Assembly (NCBI RefSeq): GCF_016806695.1
Contig: NZ_WUED01000004.1
Span: 78,252 to 142,251, forward strand
Direction: 5' to 3'
Length of the DNA: 64,000 nucleotides
From: Campylobacter bilis
Lineage (GTDB): Bacteria; Campylobacterota; Campylobacteria; Campylobacterales; Campylobacteraceae
The notes beneath the pieces are model-generated. The model made no database searches. It was not told the origin of the DNA and was given only the letters and a program-made list of their open reading frames with translations. Both the position numbers and the translations under genes were made by a program. Below, piece by piece: positions 36,613-45,752 of this stretch; position 1 is the first letter of the stretch, and the number at the start of each line of letters is the position of its first letter.

Positions 36613-37725
36613 ATGAGTGAATTTTTAGTAGAAGAAATGCAACATAATAAAGGTGCCAAAATTAAAGTTATAGGGTGCGGCGGCGGCGGCGGCAATATGA
36701 TCAATCACATGGTTAAAATGGGATTAAATGATTTGGATTTGATTGCAGCAAATACAGATGCACAAGCTATTTCAATTTCATTAGCAAAAACTAAAATTCA
36801 ACTTGGTGAGAAAAAAACTAAAGGTTTGGGTGCTGGCATGCTTCCTGAAGTTGGTGCAGAAAGTGCTAAAGAAAGTTTTGAAGAAATAAAAGCAAGTTTA
36901 AGTCAAAGTGATATTGTATTTATTGCTTCGGGTTTTGGCGGTGGTACAGGTACAGGTGCGACTCCTGTGATTGCCCAAGCAGCTAAAGAAATTGGAGCTT
37001 TGACTGTTTCTGTTGTAACTATGCCTTTTGCTTTTGAAGGAAAGCAAAGAAAAAAACTTGCTGAAAATGGTCTCCTTGAACTTAAAAAGGAAAGCGATTC
37101 TATCCTTGTTATCCAAAATGAAAAATTACTAAGTATTATTGATAAAAAAGCAGGTATTAAAGATGCTTTTAGATTGGTTGATGATATTTTAGCACGTGCT
37201 GTTAAAGGTATGGTGTCTATTTTGCTTGATAATGGTGATATTAATGTTGATTTTGCTGATGTTAGAACCATTATGAGTCACCGCGGTCTTGCGCTTATGG
37301 GCGTGGGAAGTGCTAGCGGTGAAAATGCTATAGAAGAAGCACTTTGTAATGCTATAGAATCTCCTTTACTTGATGGAATGGATATTAAAGGTGCTAAAGG
37401 CGTTATTTTACATTTTAAAACAAGTTCTGATTGCTCTTTATTTGAAATCTCAGCAGCAGCCAATAACATACAAGAACTTGTCGATGAAAATGCAAAGATT
37501 ATTTTTGGTTCTACAACAGATGATAGCATGCAAGATAGAGTCGAGGTAACTATCATTGCAACAGGTTTTGAAGATAAAGATACTTCAGAGAAAAAAATTA
37601 CCGAAGAAACTCAAGCTTCTAAGAAAAATCCTTATTTAAATCTTAAAAAAGTAAGTGGTGGTTATGATGAAGAAATAATGGCACAGATTGAAACTCCTAC
37701 TTTTTTACGCCGTCAAATGGATTGA
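36613..37725 (+). CDS. ftsZ: Cell division protein FtsZ
   Basis: A 370-residue tubulin-like GTPase. IGCGGGGGNMINHM at the N-terminal nucleotide site, the tubulin signature GGGTGTG, and the T7 loop with DNGDINVDFADVRTIM are clear. The conserved C-terminal peptide is ETPTFLRRQ, which binds FtsA. AAGGAG precedes the ATG. The five consecutive glycines near residue 22 are encoded by GGC repeats, unusual in this AT-rich sequence. Confidence 0.97.
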   Translation: MSEFLVEEMQHNKGAKIKVIGCGGGGGNMINHMVKMGLNDLDLIAANTDAQAISISLAKTKIQLGEKKTKGLGAGMLPEVGAESAKESFEEIKASLSQSDIVFIASGFGGGTGTGATPVIAQAAKEIGALTVSVVTMPFAFEGKQRKKLAENGLLELKKESDSILVIQNEKLLSIIDKKAGIKDAFRLVDDILARAVKGMVSILLDNGDINVDFADVRTIMSHRGLALMGVGSASGENAIEEALCNAIESPLLDGMDIKGAKGVILHFKTSSDCSLFEISAAANNIQELVDENAKIIFGSTTDDSMQDRVEVTIIATGFEDKDTSEKKITEETQASKKNPYLNLKKVSGGYDEEIMAQIETPTFLRRQMD

Positions 37726-37735
37726 ATCAATTTTT

Positions 37736-37760
37736 AAGCAAGATTACCATCTTGCTTTTT
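37736..37760 (+). terminator. Rho-independent terminator after ftsZ
   Basis: AAGCAAGAT and ATCTTGCTT pair over a TACC loop, followed by T5, eleven bases after the ftsZ stop. Confidence 0.85.
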
Positions 37761-37818
37761 ATTTGTTTTAAACTACTTTCAAATTTTTCTTTATAAACAT
37801 TGCATTAGCTTTATTAAA

Positions 37819-37837
37819 TTGGAACACTTCTTGCTTT
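37819..37837 (+). promoter_or_regulatory. Sigma-54 (-24/-12) promoter for flgG2-flgG
   Basis: TTGGAACACTTCTTGCTTT has GG at 37821-37822 and GC at 37833-37834 with ten bases between, matching the Campylobacter RpoN consensus. It ends 35 bases before the flgG2 ATG. Confidence 0.92.
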
Positions 37838-37871
37838 ATATCTATAAAATCTTAATTTTATAGGTGAAAAT

Positions 37872-38684
37872 ATGCAAAATGGATATTATCAAGCAACAGG
37901 CGGAATGGTAACTCAATTTAATAAGCTTGAAGTTATTACTAATAATCTTGCCAATATTAATACGAGTGGATATAAAAGAGATGATGTCGTCATTGCAGAT
38001 TTTAAAAGGATTTTTAAAGAAACTCAAGATGAGTTGCCTATACAAAATCACACAAGAGATGCATCGCGTTTTCTCAACACTACTATAGATGGAATTCCTC
38101 AAGTTTCTCAAGAATACACAGATTTTACTTTAGGATCTTTAAAAGCTACAAATAATCCTTTAGATTTGGCTATAACAAGAGAGGATGCTTTTTATTTGAT
38201 TCAGACTAAAAATGGAGAGGTAAGATTAAGTAAAGATGGAATTTTTCAACTTGACGATGAAGGTTATTTAGTCAACAAACAAGGTTATAAAGTTTTAAGT
38301 TCTGATTATTTTAATCAGCCTCAAAATGCTGGAATTCGTGTCTTAAGTGGTGCAACCCGTATTGATGTTGATAAAAATGGAGTTATTAGAGTCAATGGCA
38401 CTGAGAATGCAAGATTATTTGTGGCACAAGTAGATGATATTAGAGCTTTACAAAAGGATGGAGATAATCTTTATAAGATTGATGATTTAACACGTCTTAG
38501 AGAGTTAGAAAATTCTAATGCTATTTATCAGGGTTTTTCCCAAGGATCAAATGTCAATCCTGTTACTGAAATGGTAGGTTTAATCGAGGCAAATAGGATG
38601 GTAGAAATGTATCAAAAGGTCATGACAGCTCATATGGATGATTTAAATCAAGAAGCTATCAATAAGCTTGCAAGCGTTAAATAA
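37872..38684 (+). CDS. flgG2: Flagellar basal-body rod protein FlgG2 (FlgF-like)
   Basis: A 270-residue rod protein. The N-terminal axial helix carries the flagellar rod motif (EVITNNLANINTSGYKRDDV) and the C-terminus has GFSQGSNVNPVTEMVGLIEANRMVEMYQK, both needed for packing in the axial stack. The central D1-like segment (TNNPLDLAITREDAFYLIQT) fits FlgF/FlgG. It heads a sigma-54 unit with flgG 22 bases downstream. Proximal rod assignment (FlgF) is inferred from its pairing with FlgG. Confidence 0.93.
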   Translation: MQNGYYQATGGMVTQFNKLEVITNNLANINTSGYKRDDVVIADFKRIFKETQDELPIQNHTRDASRFLNTTIDGIPQVSQEYTDFTLGSLKATNNPLDLAITREDAFYLIQTKNGEVRLSKDGIFQLDDEGYLVNKQGYKVLSSDYFNQPQNAGIRVLSGATRIDVDKNGVIRVNGTENARLFVAQVDDIRALQKDGDNLYKIDDLTRLRELENSNAIYQGFSQGSNVNPVTEMVGLIEANRMVEMYQKVMTAHMDDLNQEAINKLASVK

Positions 38685-38706
38685 TAAATTATAAAAAGGA
38701 TTAAAA

Positions 38707-39498
38707 ATGATGAGATCTCTTCACACTGCTGCTACAGGGATGGTAGCACAACAAAGACAAATTGAAGTTACTTCAAATAATATTGCCAATGTCAATACAG
38801 CAGGTTTTAAGAAAAGTCGTGCTGAATTTGCTGATCTTATGTATCAGGTTATGAAATATGCAGGTACTTCGACCTCTGCTACCACTCTTTCGCCTTCAGG
38901 CATAGAAGTAGGAGTAGGTGTGCGTCCTACAGCAATTACTAAAGTTTTTACTGAAGGTAATTTAAAATCAACCAGCACAGATGGTCTTGATATGGCCATA
39001 GCGGGCAATGGTTTTTTCCAAATTCAATTACCTGATGGTACTACAGCTTACACTAGAAATGGACAATTTACAAAAGATAATGAAGGTAATATCGTCAACT
39101 CAGATGGTTATAAACTTTTGCCTGAAATGACTATACCAGAGGGTGCATTAGCTATTAATGTTGCTACTGATGGAACTGTTTCTGTAATGCTTCCAGGTGA
39201 GCAGCAAGAAACTCAAATAGGGCAAATAGAATTAGTACAATTTATCAATCCTGCAGGTCTTCATTCTATGGGGGACAATCTTTATCTTGAAACAGGAGCA
39301 AGTGGAGCACCTGTAAATGGTATAGCTGGACAAGATGGTCTTGGGACTATAAGACATGGTTTTGTAGAGCTTAGCAATGTACAACTTGTTGAGGAAATGA
39401 CAGATCTTATTACAGGACAAAGGGCCTATGAGGCAGGATCAAAAGCAATCACAACAAGTGATGATATGTTAGCTATTGTAAATCAACTCAAAAGATAA
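38707..39498 (+). CDS. flgG: Flagellar distal rod protein FlgG
   Basis: A 263-residue protein matching FlgG end to end: MMRSLHTAATGMVAQQRQIE, NNIANVNTAGFKKSRAEF, GLDMAIAGNGFFQI, and the C-terminal VQLVEEMTDLITGQRAYEAGSKAI. It forms the distal rod passing through the P and L rings, whose L-ring component FlgH is also encoded in this window. AAAGGA precedes the ATG. Followed by a palindromic terminator. Confidence 0.97.
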   Translation: MMRSLHTAATGMVAQQRQIEVTSNNIANVNTAGFKKSRAEFADLMYQVMKYAGTSTSATTLSPSGIEVGVGVRPTAITKVFTEGNLKSTSTDGLDMAIAGNGFFQIQLPDGTTAYTRNGQFTKDNEGNIVNSDGYKLLPEMTIPEGALAINVATDGTVSVMLPGEQQETQIGQIELVQFINPAGLHSMGDNLYLETGASGAPVNGIAGQDGLGTIRHGFVELSNVQLVEEMTDLITGQRAYEAGSKAITTSDDMLAIVNQLKR

Positions 39499-39506
39499 AT
39501 AATGAA

Positions 39507-39533
39507 AAATTAATGGCATTATGCCATTAATTT
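39507..39533. terminator. Bidirectional hairpin terminator between flgG and glnA
   Basis: AAATTAATGGCA and TGCCATTAATTT form a perfect 12-bp stem with a TTA loop, flanked by A-rich and T-rich sequence on the proper sides for both converging genes. It abuts the glnA stop codon. Confidence 0.82.
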
Positions 39534-40964
39534 CTAGCAAGAATAGCAAGTTTTAAACTCATAAGCTGTTGGGCGAGCTTCTATAGGCCATACTTGGGTT
39601 TCAAATTTTAAATGTTGATAATCGTCTATAAAAATATCACTCATTACAGGTTTTAAATAAGAATTGTGTCGGATTAAGGCTTCAAGACTTCCTCTTAGGG
39701 TATGAGGTAGTTGTTCTATACCTTTTTCGCGGATTTCATCTAAAGTAAGATCAAATAAATTCTCATCCATAGGACCTACCGGGATGGTTTTGTTTTTAAT
39801 GCCGTCAAGTCCCGCCATTAAAAGACTCACAAAAGCTAAGTAAGGATTAGCCGTGCTATCAGGAAAACGAATTTCAATACGGGCAGAATTTTTATTGATA
39901 CCATAAGGAACGCGACAACTTGCAGATCTGTTTTGAGAAGAATAGGTTAAAATACAAGGTGCTTCAAAGCCTGGAACAATCCTTTTATAGGAATTAGAAC
40001 TAGGATTAGTGAAGGCTGCAACACTTCTAGCATTTTTTAAAATCCCACCTATATAATTTATAGCTATGTGACTTAGTCCACTATATCCGTCTTTATCATA
40101 GAATAAATTTACTCCATCTTTCCATAAACTCATATGAACGTGCATACCATTGCCATTGTCTCCATATAAAGGTTTTGGCATAAAAGTTGCGGTTTTTCCA
40201 TTAAGATGGGCTACCATTTTAACGACGTATTTGTAAATTTGTACATTATCAGCTGCTTCTACAAGAGTACCAAAATTAACTCCAATTTCAGCTTGACCTT
40301 GGGCCACTTCATGATGATGGACAAAGGTTTTAAGACCTACTTTTTGAAGGGTTTGAACCATTTCAGATCGGATATCGACTAAAGAATCTATAGGCTGTAC
40401 AGGAAAATATCCTCCTTTGTTTCTAGGACGATGGCCTGTATTGTAACTGTCTGTAAATTCTCTATTGTCATTCCATTCTCCTTCTTCAGTATCTACTTCA
40501 TATTTAGAACAATGAGCTGTATCGACTATTTTAACACTATCAAAGACAAAAAATTCATTCTCTGGTCCAAAATAAGCAGTATCAGCTATACCGCTATTTT
40601 GAAGGTATTGTATGGCTTTTTTGGCTATGCTTCTTGGACATTTTTCATACATTTGGCCTTTATAGATATCATATACATCACAAAATATTATAATCGTAGG
40701 ATCAGCTGTAAAAGGATCTAAAAAGGCACTTTGCACATCAGGTTTTAAAATCATATCCGATTTTTCAATAGGTTGCCATCCGTGGATTGAACTTCCATCG
40801 AAGGGAATACCTGCTTTAAATGTTGTTTCATCAATGGCATCAAGATTATAGGTGATATGATGCCAAGTTCCTATCATATCTGTAAAGCGGAAATCGACAA
40901 AAAGAACTTCATTGTGTTTGCAAAATGTAAAAAAATCATCTATACTGTTAACAAACTTTCCCAT
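39534..40964 (-). CDS. glnA: Glutamine synthetase, type I
   Basis: About 476 residues. GSI signatures: [48 protein letters not shown] and the C-terminal [17 protein letters not shown]. At the adenylylation loop, where enterobacterial enzymes have N-L-Y-D-L, this protein has N-L-F-D-L (F404), so it cannot be adenylylated on tyrosine there. Makes glutamine from glutamate and ammonia. Start at ATG 40964 with AAGGAG eight bases ahead; the GTG nine bases upstream is inside the spacer. Confidence 0.97.
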   Translation of the reverse strand: MGKFVNSIDDFFTFCKHNEVLFVDFRFTDMIGTWHHITYNLDAIDETTFKAGIPFDGSSIHGWQPIEKSDMILKPDVQSAFLDPFTADPTIIIFCDVYDIYKGQMYEKCPRSIAKKAIQYLQNSGIADTAYFGPENEFFVFDSVKIVDTAHCSKYEVDTEEGEWNDNREFTDSYNTGHRPRNKGGYFPVQPIDSLVDIRSEMVQTLQKVGLKTFVHHHEVAQGQAEIGVNFGTLVEAADNVQIYKYVVKMVAHLNGKTATFMPKPLYGDNGNGMHVHMSLWKDGVNLFYDKDGYSGLSHIAINYIGGILKNARSVAAFTNPSSNSYKRIVPGFEAPCILTYSSQNRSASCRVPYGINKNSARIEIRFPDSTANPYLAFVSLLMAGLDGIKNKTIPVGPMDENLFDLTLDEIREKGIEQLPHTLRGSLEALIRHNSYLKPVMSDIFIDDYQHLKFETQVWPIEARPTAYEFKTCYSC

Positions 40965-40997
40965 AATTTTCACTCCTTCTTTAGTTGAATTTGTCAG

Positions 40998-41003
40998 ATT
41001 ATA
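40998..41003 (-). promoter_or_regulatory. Extended -10 promoter box for glnA
   Basis: The minus strand reads TGCTATAAT, a perfect extended -10, 34 bases before the glnA ATG, placing transcription start near 40991. Confidence 0.7.
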
Positions 41004-41117
41004 GCATAAAATTTTTTAATTAAGATTTAATTAATATATTTTTTTTATGAATTTTAGAAATTTAATATAAAAATAATAAAAAATAAAATTTATATTTTTG
41101 TTTTAGATAAAATTGAT

Positions 41118-41123
41118 TATAAT
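41118..41123 (+). promoter_or_regulatory. -10 promoter box for cheZ
   Basis: TTGATTATAAT contains a consensus TATAAT 45 bases before the cheZ ATG, after an AT-rich stretch. No -35 is evident. Confidence 0.5.
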
Positions 41124-41167
41124 TTAAAGCAATTTTATTGAAAATCCATATTGAAAAAAGGAAAAAA

Positions 41168-41869
41168 ATGACCCAAGAAGAGCTGGATGCTTTGATGAAT
41201 GGTGATGTTGATCTTGACTTAGAATCAAAAGCACAAACAAAACAAGAAGAACCCCAAGCTAAAGAAGATGCCAATGATTTAATGCTAGAGGATATAAAAA
41301 TATCTGATTATAAGCCTAATCCTAGTGTAGTATGGCCACCTCCACCACCAAATCAAGAACATAAAGTCGTACACCAGCTTGATGATGTCACAAAAGATAG
41401 TGAGCTTAAAGCGACAGAAATGATGGATAAGCTTGAAAGTATTAATAATTTTTTTGCAGATTCTGAGAATTGGATGAAAGAAATAGATAAAGCGTTAGAA
41501 AAAAATATTGATGTTTTTTCTAAGCTTAGTCAGAAATTCTCCAATGTAGAAAGCTTTAATGAGGCTTTGGATTTAAATAATAAGGCTAAAAAAAATCTTA
41601 AAGATATTATCAATAATCTTCAAAGTGGGCAAGATGAAGTAATGATGGCAATGGATGCAATGCAATATCAAGATATCCATCGTCAAAAAATCGAGCGTGT
41701 GATCAATGTAATGCGTGCTTTAAGTCGTTATATGAGTTCGCTTTTTGAAGGTAGAATCGATGATAAAAAACGTGTAAGTTCTGCTGTTCATATTGAAGGC
41801 GATAGTACTAGTGATATTGTAAGTAATGATGATATAGAAGCTTTGATTGCCAGTCTAGGACAAAAATGA
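41168..41869 (+). CDS. cheZ: CheZ-family chemotaxis phosphatase with FliM-like N-terminal peptide
   Basis: About 233 residues. The central four-helix region ends in MDAMQYQDIHRQKIERVIN, holding the CheZ catalytic D-x-x-x-Q (D169, Q173) that dephosphorylates CheY-P. The C-terminal NDDIEALIASLG resembles the CheY-binding tail of E. coli CheZ. The N-terminus MTQEELDALMNGD closely resembles the CheY-P-binding peptide of FliM (SQAEIDALLNGD in E. coli), so the protein may grip CheY through both ends. Start at ATG 41168, preceded by AAAAAAGGAA; an upstream in-frame start lacks a site. Overlaps the U32 peptidase gene (ATGA). Confidence 0.88.
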   Translation: MTQEELDALMNGDVDLDLESKAQTKQEEPQAKEDANDLMLEDIKISDYKPNPSVVWPPPPPNQEHKVVHQLDDVTKDSELKATEMMDKLESINNFFADSENWMKEIDKALEKNIDVFSKLSQKFSNVESFNEALDLNNKAKKNLKDIINNLQSGQDEVMMAMDAMQYQDIHRQKIERVINVMRALSRYMSSLFEGRIDDKKRVSSAVHIEGDSTSDIVSNDDIEALIASLGQK

Positions 41870-43119
41870 TCATTCCTCAAATAGTAGCTCCTGCAGGGAA
41901 TTTCAATAAATTAAAAATCGCATTAGCTTATGGGGCTGATGCTGTTTATGCAGGAGTGAATAATTTTTCTCTTCGTTCGCGCACAGCAAGAGAATTTAGC
42001 TATGAAAGCTTTGAAGAGGCTATAAAATACACTCATCAAAGGGATAAAAAAATTTATGTCACTTTAAATGGTTTTCATTTAAGTTCGCAAATTGAAGGCT
42101 TAAAAAGACATATTTTAACATTGCGTGAAATGAATCCTGATGCTTTTATCGTAGCTTCTGTAGGTGCCATGCGTTTGGTTAAAGAACTTGCCCCTGAGAT
42201 TGCTTTGCATGTTTCTACTCAAGCTAATATTTTAAATTATTTAGATGCACAAGTTTATAAAGATATGGGTGCTAAAAGAGTAGTTATTGCAAGAGAATTA
42301 GGGCTTAAAGATGTTAAGGCTTTAAGACAAAATTGTGATATAGAACTTGAAGCTTTCGTGCATGGTTCTATGTGTTTTGCTTATTCTGGGCGTTGTTTGA
42401 TAAGTTCTGTACAAAGCGGAAGAATGAGTAATCGCGGATCTTGTGCTAATGATTGTAGATTTAATTATGAGCTTTATGCTAAAAATCCTCAAAACGGCAC
42501 TCTTTTCCGTCTCCAAGAGGATCAAAATGGCACTCATGTGTTTAATTCCAAAGATTTAAATCTTTGTTCTCATATAGAAAAAATTATGCAAGAAAATTGT
42601 ATTAGTGCTTTTAAAATCGAAGGCCGTACTAAAAGCGAGTACTATGTTGCACTTACTACAAAAACTTATAAAATGGCTATACAAGATGCTTTAGAGGGTA
42701 AATTTGAAGCAAGTAAATATGAAAAAGAGATTGCTACGCTTAAAAATAGGGGTTTTACTGATGGTTATCTTGTTTCGCGTCCTTTAGAAAAAACAGATAC
42801 GCAAAATCATGATACAAGCATAGAAGAAGGTTCTCATCAAGTCCATGCTATTAGTGAGGATGGGGAGTTTTTTAAATGCAAAGGCAAGGTGGTTTTAAAT
42901 ACTCCTTATGAAATTTTAATGCCTTGGCAAGCTAGTATCCAAGAGTGTGAAAATGAGTTAGGTAAGATTTATAAAAAAGAAGATAAATATTTTATGGAAT
43001 TTAAAAAACTTATTGCTAAAAATAATAAAGAATTTCATGAAATTCATAGTGGTAATGAGAATGAAATTCAAATGCCAGGTAAAATCACTGCATTGAGTTT
43101 TTTAAGAAAGGAAATTTAA
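41866..43119 (+). CDS. Peptidase U32 family protein (TrhP/RlhA-like)
   Basis: A 417-residue protein with the U32 signature EAFVHGSMCFAYSGRCLIS and further Cys in GSCANDCRF, giving four Cys for an iron-sulfur cluster. The N-terminal TIM-barrel half begins PQIVAPAGNFNKLKIALAYGADAVYAG. E. coli relatives TrhP and RlhA take part in prephenate-dependent hydroxylation of tRNA or 23S rRNA; the older collagenase label is doubtful. I assign it to this RNA-hydroxylation family by resemblance. purE starts on the base after its stop. Confidence 0.9.
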   Translation: MIIPQIVAPAGNFNKLKIALAYGADAVYAGVNNFSLRSRTAREFSYESFEEAIKYTHQRDKKIYVTLNGFHLSSQIEGLKRHILTLREMNPDAFIVASVGAMRLVKELAPEIALHVSTQANILNYLDAQVYKDMGAKRVVIARELGLKDVKALRQNCDIELEAFVHGSMCFAYSGRCLISSVQSGRMSNRGSCANDCRFNYELYAKNPQNGTLFRLQEDQNGTHVFNSKDLNLCSHIEKIMQENCISAFKIEGRTKSEYYVALTTKTYKMAIQDALEGKFEASKYEKEIATLKNRGFTDGYLVSRPLEKTDTQNHDTSIEEGSHQVHAISEDGEFFKCKGKVVLNTPYEILMPWQASIQECENELGKIYKKEDKYFMEFKKLIAKNNKEFHEIHSGNENEIQMPGKITALSFLRKEI

Positions 43120-43614
43120 ATGGATTTTGTTTCGATTTTAATGGGAAGTAAAAGTGATTATGAGATTATGGAAGAAGCGGCGAAAGTTTTACAAAATTTT
43201 AAAATCAAATATGAGCTTGTTATTTCATCAGCCCATCGTAGCCCACAAAGGACAAAAGAATATATCTTAAATGCTGAAGAAAAAGGTGCTAAGGTTTTTA
43301 TCGCTGCAGCAGGAATGGCCGCACATTTAGCAGGAGCTTGTGCAGCTTACACGACAAAGCCTGTGCTGGGTGTTCCCATGCCAGGAACTCATCTTGCTAG
43401 CATGGATTCTTTATTTGCTACGGTGCAAATGCCTAGTGGGATTCCAGTAGCGACTTTAGCCATTGGTAAGGCCGGAGCTATTAATGCTGCTTATTTAGCT
43501 GTGCAAATTTTAGCTATTAAGGATACGGGTTTAGCCCAAAAACTTAAACAAGATCGCCTTGAGAAAGAAAAAAAGCTTATATTTGATTCCAAAGAAGTGG
43601 AAGTTTTGTTGTAA
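43120..43614 (+). CDS. purE: N5-carboxyaminoimidazole ribonucleotide mutase PurE
   Basis: A 164-residue class I PurE: ILMGSKSDYEIMEEA, VISSAHRSPQRT (catalytic His), AAAGMAAHLAGACAA, GVPMPGTHLASMDSLFATVQMPSGIPVATLAIG. It rearranges N5-CAIR to CAIR in purine synthesis. Start follows the upstream stop without a gap. Confidence 0.97.
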   Translation: MDFVSILMGSKSDYEIMEEAAKVLQNFKIKYELVISSAHRSPQRTKEYILNAEEKGAKVFIAAAGMAAHLAGACAAYTTKPVLGVPMPGTHLASMDSLFATVQMPSGIPVATLAIGKAGAINAAYLAVQILAIKDTGLAQKLKQDRLEKEKKLIFDSKEVEVLL

Positions 43615-43623
43615 GGAATAAAA

Positions 43624-44166
43624 ATGCAAACTTATTTAGAACTTGAAGAATTTTGTAAACTAGTGCATTTAAATGAAGATGTTGTAAGAGCTATGATGGC
43701 AAATGGTGCTTTAAATTTCAAAGAAGAGGAGGGTAAAATTTACATCGAAGCGCATCAAGGTACTTTTAGTGTCGTTCCAAGTGCTTCAAAATCTCATCCT
43801 GCTGTGGTCAATTCAATGACCCTAGCAGGAGAGAGTTTTATTGAAAAAACCATAGGAACTATTTTGAATTTGCATGAAAAGGTATTAGATGCTAAAGATG
43901 AAACACTTGATGCTTTAAAAAATGAGAATAAATTTTTAAAAGATGCGCTTTATTCTATGCAAGAACTTTATGATGAAGATAGGATTACTATAAAAACTTT
44001 AAATGATGAGCTTAAGCATGCGCGCGAAGAGATAGAATTTTTAAAACGCAAGTATAAATTAATGTGGAGTAAAACTGTGGAAATTTTTGGCACCAAAACA
44101 GAAGCTAATTTACAAGCACAAAATAAAACTTTAGAAAAATCTGACCAAAATATACAAGAGAGATAA
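43624..44166 (+). CDS. Conserved hypothetical protein, DUF3972 type, N-terminal helix-turn-helix-like and coiled coil
   Basis: A 180-residue protein. Residues 1-50 ([28 protein letters not shown]) resemble a small winged-helix/MerR-like start that selects a helix-turn-helix binding surface; residues 90-150 form a coiled coil ([21 protein letters not shown], then [16 protein letters not shown]). It matches in my memory the Epsilonproteobacteria-specific DUF3972 family. Function unknown. It sits between purE and glyQ with tight spacing, so it is part of the same operon. Confidence 0.82.
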   Translation: MQTYLELEEFCKLVHLNEDVVRAMMANGALNFKEEEGKIYIEAHQGTFSVVPSASKSHPAVVNSMTLAGESFIEKTIGTILNLHEKVLDAKDETLDALKNENKFLKDALYSMQELYDEDRITIKTLNDELKHAREEIEFLKRKYKLMWSKTVEIFGTKTEANLQAQNKTLEKSDQNIQER

Positions 44167-44167
44167 A

Positions 44168-45031
44168 ATGACTTTTTCACAAATGATACTTACCTTGCAA
44201 AATTATTGGCAAGAACAAGGCTGTACTATAGTCCAGCCTTATGATATGCCTTCAGGCGCTGGGACGTTTCATCCTGCTACTTTTTTAAGAAGTCTAGGAA
44301 AAAAGCCTTGGGCTGTTGCTTATGTCGCACCAAGTAGAAGACCAACAGATGGACGCTATGGGGAAAATCCTAATCGTTTGGGAGCTTATTATCAATTTCA
44401 AGTTTTAATTAAACCTAGTCCTGATAATATACAAGAATTGTATCTTAAGAGTTTAGAGCACTTAGGTTTTGATCTTAAAAACCATGATATCCGTTTTGTT
44501 GAAGATAATTGGGAAAGCCCAAGTTTAGGTGCTTGGGGGCTAGGATGGGAAGTTTGGCTTGATGGTATGGAAGTGACTCAGTTTACTTATTTTCAACAAG
44601 TAGGAGGCATTGCTGTAGATTTAGTCAGTGCTGAAATCACCTATGGGCTTGAGAGAATAGCAATGTATTTGCAAAATGTGGATAATGTTTATGATATAAT
44701 TTGGAATGAATGGAATGGAGAAAAAATCAAATATGCACATATACATAAACAAAGCGAATATGAATTTAGCAAATACAGTTTTGAAATCAGTGATGTAAAG
44801 ATGTTAAACGAACAATTTGAAAATTCTTACAAACAGTGTCAAAGTATCCTTAAACAGGGCTTGGCTTTACCTGCATATGATTATTGTATGTTGGCTGCAC
44901 ATACTTTTAATCTTTTAGATGCAAGAGGTGCAATTTCTGTAGCTCAAAGGCAAGATTATATGTTGAAAATCCGCGAGCTTTCTAAAAATTGTGCTGAAAT
45001 TTATAAGAAAAATCTAAATGAAACTGAGTGA
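44168..45031 (+). CDS. glyQ: Glycyl-tRNA synthetase alpha subunit
   Basis: A 287-residue alpha subunit of the bacterial heterotetrameric enzyme: [60 protein letters not shown] and [29 protein letters not shown] are all diagnostic. It carries the aminoacylation site; the beta subunit GlyS must be encoded elsewhere because it is not in this window. One base separates it from the gene upstream, and it overlaps the NIF3 gene by 14. Confidence 0.97.
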   Translation: MTFSQMILTLQNYWQEQGCTIVQPYDMPSGAGTFHPATFLRSLGKKPWAVAYVAPSRRPTDGRYGENPNRLGAYYQFQVLIKPSPDNIQELYLKSLEHLGFDLKNHDIRFVEDNWESPSLGAWGLGWEVWLDGMEVTQFTYFQQVGGIAVDLVSAEITYGLERIAMYLQNVDNVYDIIWNEWNGEKIKYAHIHKQSEYEFSKYSFEISDVKMLNEQFENSYKQCQSILKQGLALPAYDYCMLAAHTFNLLDARGAISVAQRQDYMLKIRELSKNCAEIYKKNLNETE

Positions 45032-45743
45032 AATTTATACTTTTTTGGACAATTTAAGTCCTTTTGATACTCAAGAGTCATGGGATAATAGCGGCCTTTT
45101 GCTTGGAGATAAGGATAATGAAATTTCAACAGTATATTTAAGCTTGGATATTGATGAAAGTATTGTTGATGCAGTGAGTGAGAATTCTTTAATTATCACA
45201 CATCATCCTTTGATTTTTAAAGCTTTAAAAAATTTAAGTGGCATGGAATACCCTAAAGCTTTTATTAAAGAATTGATGAAGAAAAATATTTCTTTAATCA
45301 GTATGCATACAAATTATGATTTAAGCCATTTAAATGCTTATTTTGTCGAAGAAATTTTAGGTTTTAAAATCGCTTTTAAGGATGAATTTTTAATCTATGT
45401 TGATGATTTTATATCTTTTAAGGCTTTATGTGATTTGGTGAAAGAAAAATTGCATGTGCCGATTTTACGTGTGAGTGATTGTGGTAAAAAAGATATTAAG
45501 CGTCTTGCTATTTGTACAGGAAGCGGAGGATCTTTCATTCCTAGGCTTGATGCAGACTGTTTTTTAAGTGCAGATTTTAAATATCATCAAGCTTTAGAGG
45601 CTATTAGCAATAAAATAAGTCTTATAGATTTAGGACATTTTGAAAGTGAGAGATATTTTTCTCAATGTTTGGCAAAAGACTTGAAAAATTTGCCACTACA
45701 AGTTATAATAACAGTTTCAAAAAATCCATTTCAATATTTTTAA
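45018..45743 (+). CDS. NIF3/YbgI family metal-binding protein
   Basis: A 241-residue NIF3-like protein: [29 protein letters not shown] and the C-terminal [15 protein letters not shown] and [10 protein letters not shown] supply His/Asp/Glu for the dinuclear metal site. Family members have been called type 2 GTP cyclohydrolase I, but the natural reaction is not settled. In this class it is linked with glyQ and the following zinc-ribbon gene. Confidence 0.9.
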   Translation: MKLSEIYTFLDNLSPFDTQESWDNSGLLLGDKDNEISTVYLSLDIDESIVDAVSENSLIITHHPLIFKALKNLSGMEYPKAFIKELMKKNISLISMHTNYDLSHLNAYFVEEILGFKIAFKDEFLIYVDDFISFKALCDLVKEKLHVPILRVSDCGKKDIKRLAICTGSGGSFIPRLDADCFLSADFKYHQALEAISNKISLIDLGHFESERYFSQCLAKDLKNLPLQVIITVSKNPFQYF

Positions 45744-45752
45744 GGAAAATCA

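Noticed and set aside
36903..37271. A 122-codon frame on the minus strand inside ftsZ
   Set aside because: Antisense to FtsZ motifs, low-complexity composition and no start signal.
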